A stretch of 64,000 nt of DNA, from positions 107,452-171,451 of the forward strand of contig JACWCY010000002.1 in the NCBI GenBank assembly GCA_014654455.1, given 5' to 3'. The notes beneath the pieces were generated by a model. That model had not been told where the DNA came from, searched no databases, and saw nothing but the letters and a program-made list of their open reading frames with translations. The stretch is from Pelagibacterales bacterium SAG-MED01. GTDB lineage: Bacteria; Pseudomonadota; Alphaproteobacteria; Pelagibacterales; Pelagibacteraceae. A program made the translations under genes and the position numbers. Below, piece after piece: positions 1 to 9,264 of this stretch. Position 1 is the first letter of the stretch. Every line of letters starts with the position of its first letter.

Positions 1-942
1 ATATAATGAAAGACTTTCTGGTGAAGCATATTGAAGCCATTGATCTATTGTAATTCCATTACCCTTTGATTTTGAAATTTTTTCTCCTTTTTCATCTAAA
101 AATAATTCATATGCAAATCCAGAAGGGTTTGTTTTTCCTAATAATTTAATTATTTTTGTTGATAAAATTGCACTTTCAATAAGATCTTTTCCATACATTT
201 CAAAGTCAACATCTAGAGCATACCATCTCATTGCCCAATCTACTTTCCATTGCAATTTACAGTTTCCATCTAAAATACTTATCTCTAAATCTTTTCCATT
301 GTTATCAAAGATAATTTTTGAGTCTTTTGTATTAATATTTTTTACAGGAATTTCCAAAACTTGTCCTGTATCGGGGCATACTGGTAAAAATGGACTATAT
401 GTTTTTTGACGTTCTTTTCCTAAAGTTGGTAAAATAATATTCATTATTCCATCATAATTTTTTAAAATAGTTTGTAGTGAGGAATTAAAAAAACCTGACT
501 TATAGAGAAATGTCGAACTTTTAAAATTATATTTAAAATTAAAATTATCTAAAAAGTTTTTTAACATCTCATTATTATGTTCACCAAAACTTTTAAATTT
601 TTCAAAAGGGTCTGGAACTTGGGTAAGTGGTTTATGTAAATTTTTTTTTAATAACTCTTTTTGAGGCACATTATCTGGAACTTTTCTAAGACCATCCATA
701 TCATCTGAAAAAGTAACAATTTCCGTTGGGAGATCTGTTAAATGATTAAGAGCATTGACCATCATTGATGTCCTTGCAACTTCACCAAATGTACCTATAT
801 GAGGAAGTCCACTAGGACCATATCCAGTTTGGAGTGTTATTTTTCCTTTTTTTTCAATAAATGATTTTCTTTCTCGAAGCATTTTTTTTGCTTCAACGAT
901 GGGCCATGCATTTGTTTTGTCTAAATTTTCTTTTTTAACCAT
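1..942 (-). CDS. lysK: Class I lysyl-tRNA synthetase, N-terminal 314 residues (3' end outside window)
   Basis: Charges tRNA-Lys in the cytoplasm. This is the class I (archaeal-type) enzyme used by many alphaproteobacteria instead of class II LysS. Translating the minus strand from the ATG at 942-940 gives an open frame to base 1. The class I signatures are visible: the HIGH-type motif PHIGT near residues 47-51, and the KMSKS-type motif KISKSKGN near residues 288-295. The family is usually a little over 500 residues, so about 200 C-terminal residues lie beyond the window. It is divergent from trkH, with an 88 bp gap that should hold both promoters. The frame is intact throughout, so the partial state is only an edge effect. 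Confidence 0.93.
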   Translation of the reverse strand, partial: MVKKENLDKTNAWPIVEAKKMLRERKSFIEKKGKITLQTGYGPSGLPHIGTFGEVARTSMMVNALNHLTDLPTEIVTFSDDMDGLRKVPDNVPQKELLKKNLHKPLTQVPDPFEKFKSFGEHNNEMLKNFLDNFNFKYNFKSSTFLYKSGFFNSSLQTILKNYDGIMNIILPTLGKERQKTYSPFLPVCPDTGQVLEIPVKNINTKDSKIIFDNNGKDLEISILDGNCKLQWKVDWAMRWYALDVDFEMYGKDLIESAILSTKIIKLLGKTNPSGFAYELFLDEKGEKISKSKGNGITIDQWLQYASPESLSLY

Positions 943-1030
943 AAATAGTTCAAATAATATCTTAAATTAACGATTTAGCTAATTCTTATAGAGTTGAAAT
1001 TTATTTACCATAAAATAATGTTCTTTCAAA

Positions 1031-2470
1031 ATGTCTAATTATAAAACTGTTTTTTTTACTCTTGGGATTCTACAAATAATTCTTGGAATTTTTATGTTGA
1101 TACCATTAATTGTACAATTTTTTTACAATGAAATTGACTCCTCTTTTTTTGGCGCTTCAATTGTTACTATTATTTTTGGAATATTATTTTTTTTATCAAA
1201 TCTTGACCACAACAAAAAATTAAATTTACAACAAGCTTTTTTATTAACTGCATTATCATGGTTAAGTGTGGCAATTTTTGGTTCACTTCCATTTGTTTTT
1301 TCTAGTGTTGAGTTTTCTTTTACAAACGCATTTTTTGAAAGTATGTCTGGAATTACAACTACTGGTTCTACAATTATTTCAAACTTAGAAGTTATGCCAA
1401 AAGGTATCCTGCTATGGAGAGCTATACTTCAGTGGTTAGGAGGAATTGGTATCATTGTTATGGCAATTACTTTAATGCCAATAATGAATGTGGGGGGTAT
1501 GCAATTATTTAAAATTTCAAATACTGATTCATCTGAAAAAATTCTTCCTAAATCTAAGGAAATCGCTCTTAGATTAATATATATTTATTCTTGCCTAACT
1601 CTACTTTGTGCGTTTTCTTATAATATTCTAGGAATGAGTGTTTTTGATAGCTTAACACATTCAATGACAACAATTGCTACAGGCGGGTTTTCTAATTATA
1701 ATGAGTCCATAGGATTTTTTAATAGTTTTTCTATAGAAGTTTCCGCGATGATTTTTATAATTTTAGGAAGCTTGCCTTTTATAGCTTATATAAAGTTTTT
1801 GAATGGAAATAAAAAAATTTTTTTTTCAGATATTCAAATTAAAACTTTTTTAAAAATTATATTATTCAGTATTGCAATCCTTTCAATTTATTTATCAATA
1901 AATAGTTCAACTGAACTACATTTAAGTTCAGTTTTTTTTAATGTTATTTCTATATTGACAGGAACTGGATATGTTAATGCTCAATTTGATAATTGGGGAG
2001 GTTTTCCTTTAGTTTTATTTTTATGTCTAATGTTTATAGGTGGGTGTGCTGGTTCAACAACATGCGGAATAAAGATATTTAGAATACAAATTCTATATTC
2101 ATTTATTTCCAATCAACTTAAAAAGATTATCTATCCAAAAGGCGTTTTTGTTTTAAAGTATGATCAGAGCCCAGTTGATAACAAATTTACTGCTTCTATA
2201 ATTTCATTTATTTATATGTATTTAGTAATCTTTTTTTTTATTACTACATTATTATCATTAACTGGTTTAGATTTTGTAACTGCAATTTCTGGGGCAGCAA
2301 CTTCAATTTCTAATGTAGGCCCAGGATTAGGATCTATTATTGGACCTAATGGAAATTTTTCATCCTTACCTGATGTTTCAAAATGGATACTAACTTTAGG
2401 TATGATTTTAGGTAGACTTGAATTATTTGCTATATTAGTGTTGTTTCTACCTTCTTTTTGGAGAAACTAA
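1031..2470 (+). CDS. trkH: TrkH-family potassium uptake membrane subunit
   Basis: Membrane pore subunit of a Trk/Ktr potassium uptake system, normally working with a cytoplasmic NAD-binding TrkA protein that is not in this window. The 479-residue protein is a series of hydrophobic helices with the four pore-loop repeats of the family: GITTTGST near residues 107-114, TIATGGFSN near 214-222, ILTGTGYVN near 308-316 and SISNVGPGLG near 425-434. GGCAGSTTCGIKI near 337-349 is typical of TrkH. Length is normal. It is followed after 2 bp by the MFS permease gene, suggesting co-transcription. Confidence 0.95.
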   Translation: MSNYKTVFFTLGILQIILGIFMLIPLIVQFFYNEIDSSFFGASIVTIIFGILFFLSNLDHNKKLNLQQAFLLTALSWLSVAIFGSLPFVFSSVEFSFTNAFFESMSGITTTGSTIISNLEVMPKGILLWRAILQWLGGIGIIVMAITLMPIMNVGGMQLFKISNTDSSEKILPKSKEIALRLIYIYSCLTLLCAFSYNILGMSVFDSLTHSMTTIATGGFSNYNESIGFFNSFSIEVSAMIFIILGSLPFIAYIKFLNGNKKIFFSDIQIKTFLKIILFSIAILSIYLSINSSTELHLSSVFFNVISILTGTGYVNAQFDNWGGFPLVLFLCLMFIGGCAGSTTCGIKIFRIQILYSFISNQLKKIIYPKGVFVLKYDQSPVDNKFTASIISFIYMYLVIFFFITTLLSLTGLDFVTAISGAATSISNVGPGLGSIIGPNGNFSSLPDVSKWILTLGMILGRLELFAILVLFLPSFWRN

Positions 2471-2472
2471 AA

Positions 2473-3849
2473 ATGATTGAAGTAAAAAAACAATCTCTTT
2501 CAGAAATGTTTTCAATTTATTTTGACAAAAGAATGTTAAAAATTTTACTACTGGGGGCTATTTCTGGTTTTCCTTGGGTATTAATTGGAAGTAGTTTAAG
2601 TCTATGGTTAAAGGAAGATGGCCTAAGTAGGTCGACTATTGGATGGGCTGGATTAATTTTTGGTGTTTATGCATTTAATTATTTGTGGGCACCTTTGGTT
2701 GACAGAATACAAATTCCTTTTTTAACAAAAAAAATTGGACATAGAAGAGGCTGGATTGTTTTAATGCAAATTATAATTTTGTTGTCTCTAGTTATATGGA
2801 GTATTGTTAATCCAACTGAAAATTTAGCTTTAGTAATTACCGTAGGTCTAATAATTGCAATTGCATCGGCCACTCAAGATATAACAGTTGATGCTTTAAG
2901 AATTGAACAGATTGGAGAAAATGAGGGAAAATCAATGGCAGCAGGGGCAGCGATGGCTGTGGTTGGTTGGTGGACAGGATATAAATTAGGTGGTGTATTA
3001 TCTCTATTTTCTGCTGAACTTTTGCAAAATAAAGGTTTAGATAACTACTGGCAATTAACATTTTTAATTTTAAGTATTTTGGTAATTTTAATGAATGTTG
3101 GTCTAATGTTTATAAAAGAGTCAGATAATCCCCAAAGATACAAAAAACAAAAAGAAAATGATAAATTAATCTCAAATAAATTTAAAAATGAAAATTTATT
3201 TACCCAATTTTTAACATGGATTGGTGGAACTATAAGTGGTCCAATAACTAGTTTTTTTAAAAAAAATGGTTTTTCGATAGCTTTGGGTATTTTAGGGTTT
3301 GTTTTTTTATTTAAAGTTGGTGAAGCCTTTTTGGGTAGAATGTCCATCATTTTTTATAAAGAAATAGGCTTTAGTAAATCAGATATTGCAATTTATTCAA
3401 AAACGTTAGGCTGGATAACAACAGTAATTTTTACACTCTTAGGTGGATTGTTTGTAATAAGATCAGGAGTTTTAAAAGCTATGTTTTTAGCAGGCATTAT
3501 TATGGCAAGTACTAATCTTTTGTTTAGTGTTCTGGCTTGGAGTGATAAATCAGAAATATTATTTGCAATAGCGGTTATATTTGATGACATTGCTGCTGCA
3601 TTTGCAACAGTAGCATTTGTAGCCTTTATCTCATTATTAGTAGATAGATCTTATACTGCAACACAATATGCTCTTCTTGCATCAATTGGCACAGCTGGAA
3701 GAACTACTTTAGCCTCCTCCTCTGGGGCTCTTGTGGATTGGCTAAATGGTGATTGGGGAATATTTTTTATCTTAACTGCAATAATGGTTATTCCATCTCT
3801 TATTATTTTATGGATAATGAGAAACAAACTAAAATTAAGTGAAAAATAA
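2473..3849 (+). CDS. AmpG-like major facilitator superfamily permease
   Basis: A 458-residue inner-membrane transporter of about 12 hydrophobic segments. The N-terminal half (WVLIGSSLSLWLKEDG, then a PLVDR loop and HRRGW) and the later TQDITVDALRIE segment resemble AmpG/PAT-family permeases, which import muropeptides or act as acetyl-CoA transporter homologues. I start it at the ATG at 2473, 2 bp after the trkH stop, because GGAG at 2460-2463 is well placed upstream. A TTG at 2458 would extend it by five residues into trkH. The next gene encodes an NlpC/P60 peptidase, so a cell-wall recycling role for the pair is plausible. The substrate is not shown by the sequence. Confidence 0.8.
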   Translation: MIEVKKQSLSEMFSIYFDKRMLKILLLGAISGFPWVLIGSSLSLWLKEDGLSRSTIGWAGLIFGVYAFNYLWAPLVDRIQIPFLTKKIGHRRGWIVLMQIIILLSLVIWSIVNPTENLALVITVGLIIAIASATQDITVDALRIEQIGENEGKSMAAGAAMAVVGWWTGYKLGGVLSLFSAELLQNKGLDNYWQLTFLILSILVILMNVGLMFIKESDNPQRYKKQKENDKLISNKFKNENLFTQFLTWIGGTISGPITSFFKKNGFSIALGILGFVFLFKVGEAFLGRMSIIFYKEIGFSKSDIAIYSKTLGWITTVIFTLLGGLFVIRSGVLKAMFLAGIIMASTNLLFSVLAWSDKSEILFAIAVIFDDIAAAFATVAFVAFISLLVDRSYTATQYALLASIGTAGRTTLASSSGALVDWLNGDWGIFFILTAIMVIPSLIILWIMRNKLKLSEK

Positions 3850-4591
3850 TTTCTTTAATTATTCTGTATCAAATATTTATTCAAAACCTTCATCAAATTC
3901 AGAGGTTGTCTCTCAAATATTGTATGGAGAAAAATTCCAAATTTTATCTAAAAAAAAACTTTGGGTTAAAATAAAAACCAATTATGATAATTATATTGGT
4001 TATATAAAAAAAAATAAATTTTATAAAAATTTTAAACCAACAAATAAAATTTATAAATTAAGATCAAAAATTTTTAAGAAAGTAAATAACAAATTTTTAC
4101 CCACGAATAATTTCCTTTATTTTGGTTCAGGGATTTCAATAAAAACAAAAAATAAGAACTATATTGAATTTAAAAAAAATAAGTGGATTAAAATGAATGA
4201 TACAAAAAAAATTAATCATCACGAAACTAATTTTATAAAAATTCTAAAACTATTTTTGGGGTGTAAGTATGTATGGGGAGGAAAAACTTCAAAAGGTATC
4301 GATTGTTCAGCTTTAATACAAATTTATTTTTATTATAATAGAAATTTTTTTCCAAGAGACACTAAAGACCAAGTAAAATTTTGTAAGAAAAAACTAAATA
4401 AAAAATTATCAAAAGGTGATATAATTTTTTGGAAAGGTCATGTGGGAATGTGCTTAAATCAATCAAAATTTATCCATGCCTATGGTCCTAGAAAAAAAGT
4501 ATTAATTATGCCAATTAATTTTACAATTAAAGTAATTCAAAAAACTGCAAAATTAATGGTAAAAAAAATAAGTAATATTGAAAATTATTAA
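3839..4591 (+). CDS. NlpC/P60 family cell-wall peptidase with SH3-like N-terminus
   Basis: Predicted cysteine peptidase acting on peptidoglycan stem peptides. Residues about 10-60 look like a bacterial SH3 domain (a YSKPSSNSEVV start, then LWVKIKT and YIGYIKKNKF). The C-terminal half has the NlpC/P60 triad: Cys156 in DCSAL, His201 in GHVGM and His213 in FIHAYG. It starts at GTG 3839, overlapping the MFS gene by 11 bp, and its stop overlaps the convergent tyrA stop by 4 bp. At 250 residues it is compact, very lysine-rich, and has no obvious signal peptide. The same architecture occurs in dipeptidyl-peptidase VI-like enzymes of alphaproteobacteria, which cleave recycled wall peptides in the cytoplasm and would fit the AmpG-like neighbour. 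Confidence 0.85.
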   Translation: MKNNFFNYSVSNIYSKPSSNSEVVSQILYGEKFQILSKKKLWVKIKTNYDNYIGYIKKNKFYKNFKPTNKIYKLRSKIFKKVNNKFLPTNNFLYFGSGISIKTKNKNYIEFKKNKWIKMNDTKKINHHETNFIKILKLFLGCKYVWGGKTSKGIDCSALIQIYFYYNRNFFPRDTKDQVKFCKKKLNKKLSKGDIIFWKGHVGMCLNQSKFIHAYGPRKKVLIMPINFTIKVIQKTAKLMVKKISNIENY

Positions 4592-5484
4592 TCCCTACCA
4601 AAATCTGGCTTATCAATATCCTGTTTGAGCTTAATAATTTTAGTTCTAACTTTTTTTGTTTGTGATAATTTTTTTAAAATTGATTTATTATTTTTTTTAC
4701 TGATATCTTTTTTAAAAGACTTTAAGTTTTTAATAAATAGATCTATAGCTTTAATAATATTAACTTTATTATCAAAAAAAATATCTCTCCACATTATTTC
4801 ATTCGAGGCTGCTATTCTTGAAAAATCTCTCAACCCTCCTGCACTATATTTGATAAGATTAAATTTTAGTATTTTTTCAAAATCTTGTGCTGATTTAACT
4901 AAATTATAAGCAATCAAATGTGGTAAATGACTTGTAATTGAAAAAATTTTATCATGTTTTTCAGAATTCATAATTACTGTTTTGGATCCTACTTTTTTCC
5001 AAAAAGAGTTGAGAAATTTTAGATGATTTAATTTAGTTTTTTTATCTTTAATTAAAACACACCACTTATCTTCAAACATGTTGGCCTTCCCATGCTCTGG
5101 TCCTGTTACTTCTGATCCTGTGATAGGATGACTTCGAGTCCAATGAATGCCTTTCTTTAAAAATTTTTTAATTATTTTAGAAGACTCAATTTTTGAGGAA
5201 CCAATATCAGTAATTAATGTCTTTGGCGAAATGAAACTATTAATTTTTAAAATAAGTTTTTTATATTCACTCATTGGTGTACAAAAAATAATTAGATCTG
5301 AATTAACCACACCATCTTTTAATGATTTTATAATTGTTCCAGGTAATCTTAATTTCTTCATTTTAGTAATATTTGATTTTGATTTTTCATAAATAAATAT
5401 TTTTTTTGCTATTTTTTTTTTTGAAATTCTTCTTACTAAAGAAGAGCCTAATAACCCACAGCCTATAATTAATACATTTTTCAT
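4588..5484 (-). CDS. tyrA: Prephenate/arogenate (cyclohexadienyl) dehydrogenase
   Basis: Tyrosine biosynthesis: NAD-dependent oxidative decarboxylation of prephenate or arogenate. The 298-residue protein opens with a Rossmann dinucleotide motif, GCGLLGSS at residues 8-15. It carries DIGSSK and RSHPITGSE, which contribute active-site residues in this family, and later TSHLPHLIAYNL and GGLRDFSRIAAS. It is transcribed after hisC: the hisC stop at 5481-5483 overlaps the tyrA ATG at 5484. The aminotransferase plus dehydrogenase pair is the usual alphaproteobacterial arrangement, next to metX-metW on the other strand. Confidence 0.93.
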   Translation of the reverse strand: MKNVLIIGCGLLGSSLVRRISKKKIAKKIFIYEKSKSNITKMKKLRLPGTIIKSLKDGVVNSDLIIFCTPMSEYKKLILKINSFISPKTLITDIGSSKIESSKIIKKFLKKGIHWTRSHPITGSEVTGPEHGKANMFEDKWCVLIKDKKTKLNHLKFLNSFWKKVGSKTVIMNSEKHDKIFSITSHLPHLIAYNLVKSAQDFEKILKFNLIKYSAGGLRDFSRIAASNEIMWRDIFFDNKVNIIKAIDLFIKNLKSFKKDISKKNNKSILKKLSQTKKVRTKIIKLKQDIDKPDFGRD

Positions 5485-6566
5485 TTTCTAAATATACTTT
5501 CTGTTACCTTCATAAATTTCAAATTTTCTTTTTTGGATCCAATAGTTAATCGCAACATATTTTTAATTTTATAACCATCTTCTGTAGATCTTAATATAAT
5601 TCCTTTCATTTTTAACTTTTTATAAAAATATTTAGCCTTAAATTTACATTTCGCAAAATCTAATAGTAAAAAATTAGCGGAAACATTGTTTGAACTAATA
5701 TTATAATTATTTAGGAAATCTTTCAATTTTGTTGCATAAAAAATATTGTGTTTAATTGAACGAGATACAAATTTATTATCTTTAAGAGACTCCACAGCTG
5801 CTTTTTGTGCAACCTCATTAACGTTAAATGGAGGTTTGATAATATTGAGTGCATCAATAATTCTTCTTGATCCATATCCCCATCCAATTCTTAAGGATGA
5901 TAAACCATAGATTTTTGAAAATGTTCTTAATATAAAAATATTTTCTTTGTTTTTAAATAAATCTAAACCAGATTTATAATCTCTATTCTTCATATATTCT
6001 GCGTACGCATCATCTACTACTAGTAAAATATTTTCTCTTAATTTTTTTCTTAACTCAATTAATTCAAGTTTAGTTAAATAAGTTCCAGTTGGATTATTTG
6101 GATTAGCTAAAAAAACAATTTTAGTTTTTTTTGAAACCTTTTTTATAATTTCTGAAACAGATACTTTGAATTTTTTTTCTTTAGCAAAAATAACATTTGC
6201 ACCAACTATTTTTGCATATATTCTGTACATCAAAAAACTAAATTGTGGAACAATTGCTTCATCTTGAGGTTTCAAAAATAATTGACATAACATCTGGATA
6301 ATTTCATCAGATCCAGCTCCACAAATTATTTTATTTTTATCACAATTAAATTTTTTAGAAATTTGATTTCTTAACTCAGTTGACTTTCCATCTGGATATT
6401 TAAAAAATTTAATACTTTTGTTAGATACAATTTTTTTTACTCTCGAACTCACTCCTAATGCAGATTCATTAGCTGATAATTTTACAATCTGCTTAATTTT
6501 TTTAATACTAGATTTGCCCGGCTTGTAGGCTTCTATATTGAATTTTTTAAATCTTATAGTTGTCAT
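5481..6566 (-). CDS. hisC: Histidinol-phosphate/aromatic aminotransferase
   Basis: PLP-dependent fold type I aminotransferase of 361 residues, of normal length. It converts imidazole acetol phosphate to histidinol phosphate and, in this context, probably also transaminates prephenate or aromatic keto acids. Visible motifs are LSANE near residue 30, GAGSDEII near 83-90, NPNNPTG at 155-161, DDAYAEY near 185-191, and RTFSKIYGLSSLRIGWG with PLP lysine Lys218. It is first of the two-gene operon with tyrA and divergent from metX across a 193 bp gap. Dual use in histidine and tyrosine/phenylalanine synthesis is an inference from linkage to tyrA. Confidence 0.93.
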   Translation of the reverse strand: MTTIRFKKFNIEAYKPGKSSIKKIKQIVKLSANESALGVSSRVKKIVSNKSIKFFKYPDGKSTELRNQISKKFNCDKNKIICGAGSDEIIQMLCQLFLKPQDEAIVPQFSFLMYRIYAKIVGANVIFAKEKKFKVSVSEIIKKVSKKTKIVFLANPNNPTGTYLTKLELIELRKKLRENILLVVDDAYAEYMKNRDYKSGLDLFKNKENIFILRTFSKIYGLSSLRIGWGYGSRRIIDALNIIKPPFNVNEVAQKAAVESLKDNKFVSRSIKHNIFYATKLKDFLNNYNISSNNVSANFLLLDFAKCKFKAKYFYKKLKMKGIILRSTEDGYKIKNMLRLTIGSKKENLKFMKVTESIFRK

Positions 6567-6639
6567 GTTTTAAATTTTAAGCCCTTTATAAATAAAATGA
6601 CAATTTTTTATATAGTATTAGTGATAATATTTTATAAAA

Positions 6640-6668
6640 TTGACATACTAAATAACTTCTTGTACAAA
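6640..6668 (+). promoter_or_regulatory. Promoter for metX-metW-gloB
   Basis: A perfect -35 hexamer TTGACA (6640-6645), a 17 bp spacer, and a -10-like TACAAA (6663-6668). The predicted transcript start, about 6-8 bp downstream of the -10, falls at about 6674-6676, exactly where the SAM-II riboswitch stem begins. That agreement is the main reason for accepting this promoter. Confidence 0.65.
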
Positions 6669-6673
6669 ATTTA

Positions 6674-6726
6674 TGCGCTGATTTAACTGAATTGCGAGCG
6701 CTTTAAAAAAAAACAGCTAAAAAAGT
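6674..6726 (+). promoter_or_regulatory. SAM-II riboswitch (metA/metX element)
   Basis: S-adenosylmethionine-sensing RNA in the metX leader. The P1 arms GCGCT (6675-6679) and AGCGC (6697-6701) are complementary. Between them lie the conserved loop GATTTAACTGAATTGC (6680-6695) and downstream the conserved pseudoknot strand CAGCTAAAAAAG (6714-6725). Order, spacing and bases closely match the SAM-II consensus known from alphaproteobacteria and marine metagenomes, where it precedes metA or metX. In characterised members, SAM binding stabilises the pseudoknot and blocks translation of the downstream gene. The metX ATG lies 34 bp further on. Confidence 0.88.
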
Positions 6727-6759
6727 TTTTTTCTCTCAATTCAAACTTCAGCTTTTACT

Positions 6760-7875
6760 ATGAATATTAAAGAAAACATTAAAACATTAATTATAAAAAA
6801 ACCATTAAAGTTGGATTGTGGTCAAATTATAAAAAATTTTCCTTTAGCTTATGAGACTTATGGTTCACTTAATAAAAATAAAGATAATGCGATTTTAGTA
6901 TTTCACGCTTTAACTGGTGATCAATTTGTAACTGGTATTAATCCTATAACTAACAAAGATGGTTGGTGGACCTACGCGGTAGGTCCAAACAAATCAATAG
7001 ATACAAATAAATATTTTGTAATTTGTGCAAATGTGATTGGTGGATGTATGGGGTCTTTTGGTCCAAACCATGAAAATCCTAAAACAAAGAAAATTTATGG
7101 AACAGATTTTCCAGTAATTACTATAAATGATATGGTCAATGCACAAGTAAATTTACTTGATCATTTTGGTATTGAAAAACTTTTTTCTATCGTTGGTGGT
7201 TCAATGGGTGGTATGCAGGTTTTGCAATTTGTAAGTAACTACCCTGATAAAACAAAAACTGTTGTGCCTATAGCCTGTACTTCTAGTCATTCAGCGCAAA
7301 ATATTGCATTTAATGAACTTGGAAGACAAGCAATTACAGCAGACCAAAATTGGTCAGATGGAAAGTATACTTCTCAAAACATTGTTCCTGACAAAGGATT
7401 AGCTGTAGCCAGAATGGCTGCGCATATTACTTATTTGTCTAAAAAGGGTCTTCAAGAAAAATTTGGAAGAAAACTACAAGAAAGAGATGATCTTAAATTT
7501 GGTTTTGACGCTGACTTTCAAATAGAAAGTTATTTAAGATATCAAGGTTCAGTCTTTGTAGATCGATTTGATGCTAACAGTTATCTTTATATTACTCGTG
7601 CAATGGATTATTTTGATTTAGTGAAACAATTTAATGGTAATTTATCTAATGCTTTCAAAAATACAAAAGCTAAATTTTTTGTTATATCTTTTACCTCAGA
7701 TTGGCTTTATCCAACTCAAGAAAATAAGGATATAGTAATTGCTTTAAACGCTATAGGTGCAGATGTTGGTTTTGTGGAAATAAAGTCTGATAAAGGGCAC
7801 GACTCTTTTTTATTAGATGTTCCAGATTTTTTGAAAGCTCTTAAAAATTTTTTAGATAAATCTTATTCAGAATAA
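6760..7875 (+). CDS. metX: Homoserine O-acyltransferase (MetX)
   Basis: First committed step of methionine synthesis, transferring an acetyl (or succinyl) group to homoserine. It has the alpha/beta-hydrolase fold, 371 residues and normal length. The catalytic triad is visible: Ser148 in GGSMGG, Asp314 in FTSDWLYP and His347 in KGHDSF. Also visible are HALTG near residues 49-53 and the NVIGGCMGS oxyanion region at 91-99. It is followed 5 bp later by metW, the classical MetX partner, and preceded by a SAM-II riboswitch, so methionine control is well supported. Acetyl versus succinyl specificity cannot be settled from sequence alone. Confidence 0.95.
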   Translation: MNIKENIKTLIIKKPLKLDCGQIIKNFPLAYETYGSLNKNKDNAILVFHALTGDQFVTGINPITNKDGWWTYAVGPNKSIDTNKYFVICANVIGGCMGSFGPNHENPKTKKIYGTDFPVITINDMVNAQVNLLDHFGIEKLFSIVGGSMGGMQVLQFVSNYPDKTKTVVPIACTSSHSAQNIAFNELGRQAITADQNWSDGKYTSQNIVPDKGLAVARMAAHITYLSKKGLQEKFGRKLQERDDLKFGFDADFQIESYLRYQGSVFVDRFDANSYLYITRAMDYFDLVKQFNGNLSNAFKNTKAKFFVISFTSDWLYPTQENKDIVIALNAIGADVGFVEIKSDKGHDSFLLDVPDFLKALKNFLDKSYSE

Positions 7876-7880
7876 TAATT

Positions 7881-8477
7881 ATGAAATCAGAATATAAAAT
7901 TATCAAAGACATAATTAAAGAAAACACTAGAGTATTAGATGTTGGATGTGATGATGGAACTTTAATGGAGCTTTTAAAAAAAAATAAAAATGTTGATATT
8001 AGAGGTATCGAGATTTCAAAAGAAAAAGTTCAAATTTGTATAGCTAAAGGATTAACTGTTTTAGAGGGTAATGCAGAATTAGATTTAAAACAATTTCCAA
8101 ATCACTCTTTTGATTATGTTGTTCTTGGTCAAACTTTGCAAGCTTTTATAAACCCTGAAATAGTTATAAAAGAACTTTTAAGAGTTGGAAAAAAGGCAGT
8201 TATTACTATACCAAACTTTGGTCATTGGAAAGTAAGATTGAACTTATTGACTAAAGGAACTATGCCTGTTACAAAAAATTTGCCTAATAATTGGTACAAC
8301 ACTCCAAACATACATATGTGTACAATCAAAGATTTTGTGAAATTTTCTGAAATAATGGATTTTAAAATTTATAAATCTTTAGCTCTTATGAATAAAAATG
8401 TAACAAATATAAATAATCATAATCTATTTTTTAAAAATCTATTCGCAGAATTAGGTATTTTTTTAATTGAAAGATAA
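7881..8477 (+). CDS. metW: MetW, methyltransferase-like partner of MetX
   Basis: A 198-residue protein with a class I SAM-methyltransferase core: VLDVGCDDGTLMELL near residues 19-33 (the glycine-rich nucleotide loop), then DYVVLGQTLQAF and the MetW-typical NFGHWKVRLNLLTKGTMPVT region. MetW is required with MetX for homoserine acylation in several alphaproteobacteria. It sits directly downstream of metX under the same riboswitch leader, as expected. Its last codons abut gloB. The exact biochemical activity of the family remains uncertain. Confidence 0.92.
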   Translation: MKSEYKIIKDIIKENTRVLDVGCDDGTLMELLKKNKNVDIRGIEISKEKVQICIAKGLTVLEGNAELDLKQFPNHSFDYVVLGQTLQAFINPEIVIKELLRVGKKAVITIPNFGHWKVRLNLLTKGTMPVTKNLPNNWYNTPNIHMCTIKDFVKFSEIMDFKIYKSLALMNKNVTNINNHNLFFKNLFAELGIFLIER

Positions 8478-8478
8478 A

Positions 8479-9198
8479 ATGAAAATTGAAATAATTAAAT
8501 GCTTACAAGACAATTATAGTTATCTTATTATTGATAAAAAAAGCCAAGATGCTTGCGTGGTTGATCCCAGTGAGGCTAAACCTATAATTAATTTTGTTGA
8601 GAATAACAGAATAAACTTAAAATATATTCTTAACACTCATCATCATTATGATCATGTTGGAGGAAATCTTGAGTTAAAAAAGAAATATAACATTGATGTA
8701 GTTGGATTTATAGGAGATAAAGACCGAATCCCTGAAATTGACATCCTTGTTCAAGACAATCAAATTTGGAAAAGCGATATCTTTGAGGCAAAAATTTATC
8801 ACATTCCAGGTCATACCACAGGACATATAGCTTTTCATTTTTTTAAAGAAAAAAAAATTTTTACTGGCGACACTTTATTTTCACTAGGATGTGGAAGAAT
8901 TTTTGAAGGAACTTATAAACAAATGTTTGACTCTTTAAACAAAATTAAAAAACTTCCAACTGATACAAAAATTTATTGTGGTCATGAATATACTTTACAA
9001 AATTCCAATTTTTGTATTGCCAATGACCCAAAAAATTTAAAACTCAAAGATAAAATTATAGAAATTAGAGAAAAGCTAAAGAATAATTTACCCACAGTTC
9101 CAAGCATTTTAAACGATGAAATAGAGTGCAATATATTTCTCAAAGCTAAAGATGTCGAAAGCTTTTCAAAATTAAGAGATTTAAAGGATAATTTTTAA
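8479..9198 (+). CDS. gloB: Hydroxyacylglutathione hydrolase (glyoxalase II)
   Basis: Metallo-beta-lactamase fold enzyme hydrolysing S-lactoylglutathione, the second step of methylglyoxal detoxification. The metal-binding motif THHHYDH is at residues 53-59. HIPGHTTGH and FTGDTLFSLGCGR follow, and CGHEYTLQN is near the substrate-binding C-terminal domain. I choose ATG 8479, 1 bp after the metW stop, because it gives the usual N-terminus (MKIEIIKCLQDNY). A TTG at 8467 would add four residues inside metW. The 239-residue length is normal. It is probably the last gene of the metX transcript. Confidence 0.93.
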   Translation: MKIEIIKCLQDNYSYLIIDKKSQDACVVDPSEAKPIINFVENNRINLKYILNTHHHYDHVGGNLELKKKYNIDVVGFIGDKDRIPEIDILVQDNQIWKSDIFEAKIYHIPGHTTGHIAFHFFKEKKIFTGDTLFSLGCGRIFEGTYKQMFDSLNKIKKLPTDTKIYCGHEYTLQNSNFCIANDPKNLKLKDKIIEIREKLKNNLPTVPSILNDEIECNIFLKAKDVESFSKLRDLKDNF

Positions 9199-9208
9199 CT
9201 TATTGAGC

Positions 9209-9236
9209 TTGACTAAGGAATTGCTCAGACTATATT
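9209..9236 (+). promoter_or_regulatory. Promoter for rplU-rpmA-obgE operon
   Basis: -35 TTGACT (9209-9214), 16 bp spacer, -10 TATATT (9231-9236), 28 bp before the rplU ATG at 9265. A short inverted repeat, TGAGC (9204-9208) and GCTCA (9223-9227), straddles the -35. Whether that is functional is unknown. Confidence 0.6.
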
Positions 9237-9264
9237 GCGATAACAAAAAAATTGCACTAACATT

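Noticed and set aside
2458..2472. Earlier TTG start for the MFS gene
   Set aside because: It would overlap trkH. The ATG at 2473 has GGAG at a proper distance and follows the trkH stop.
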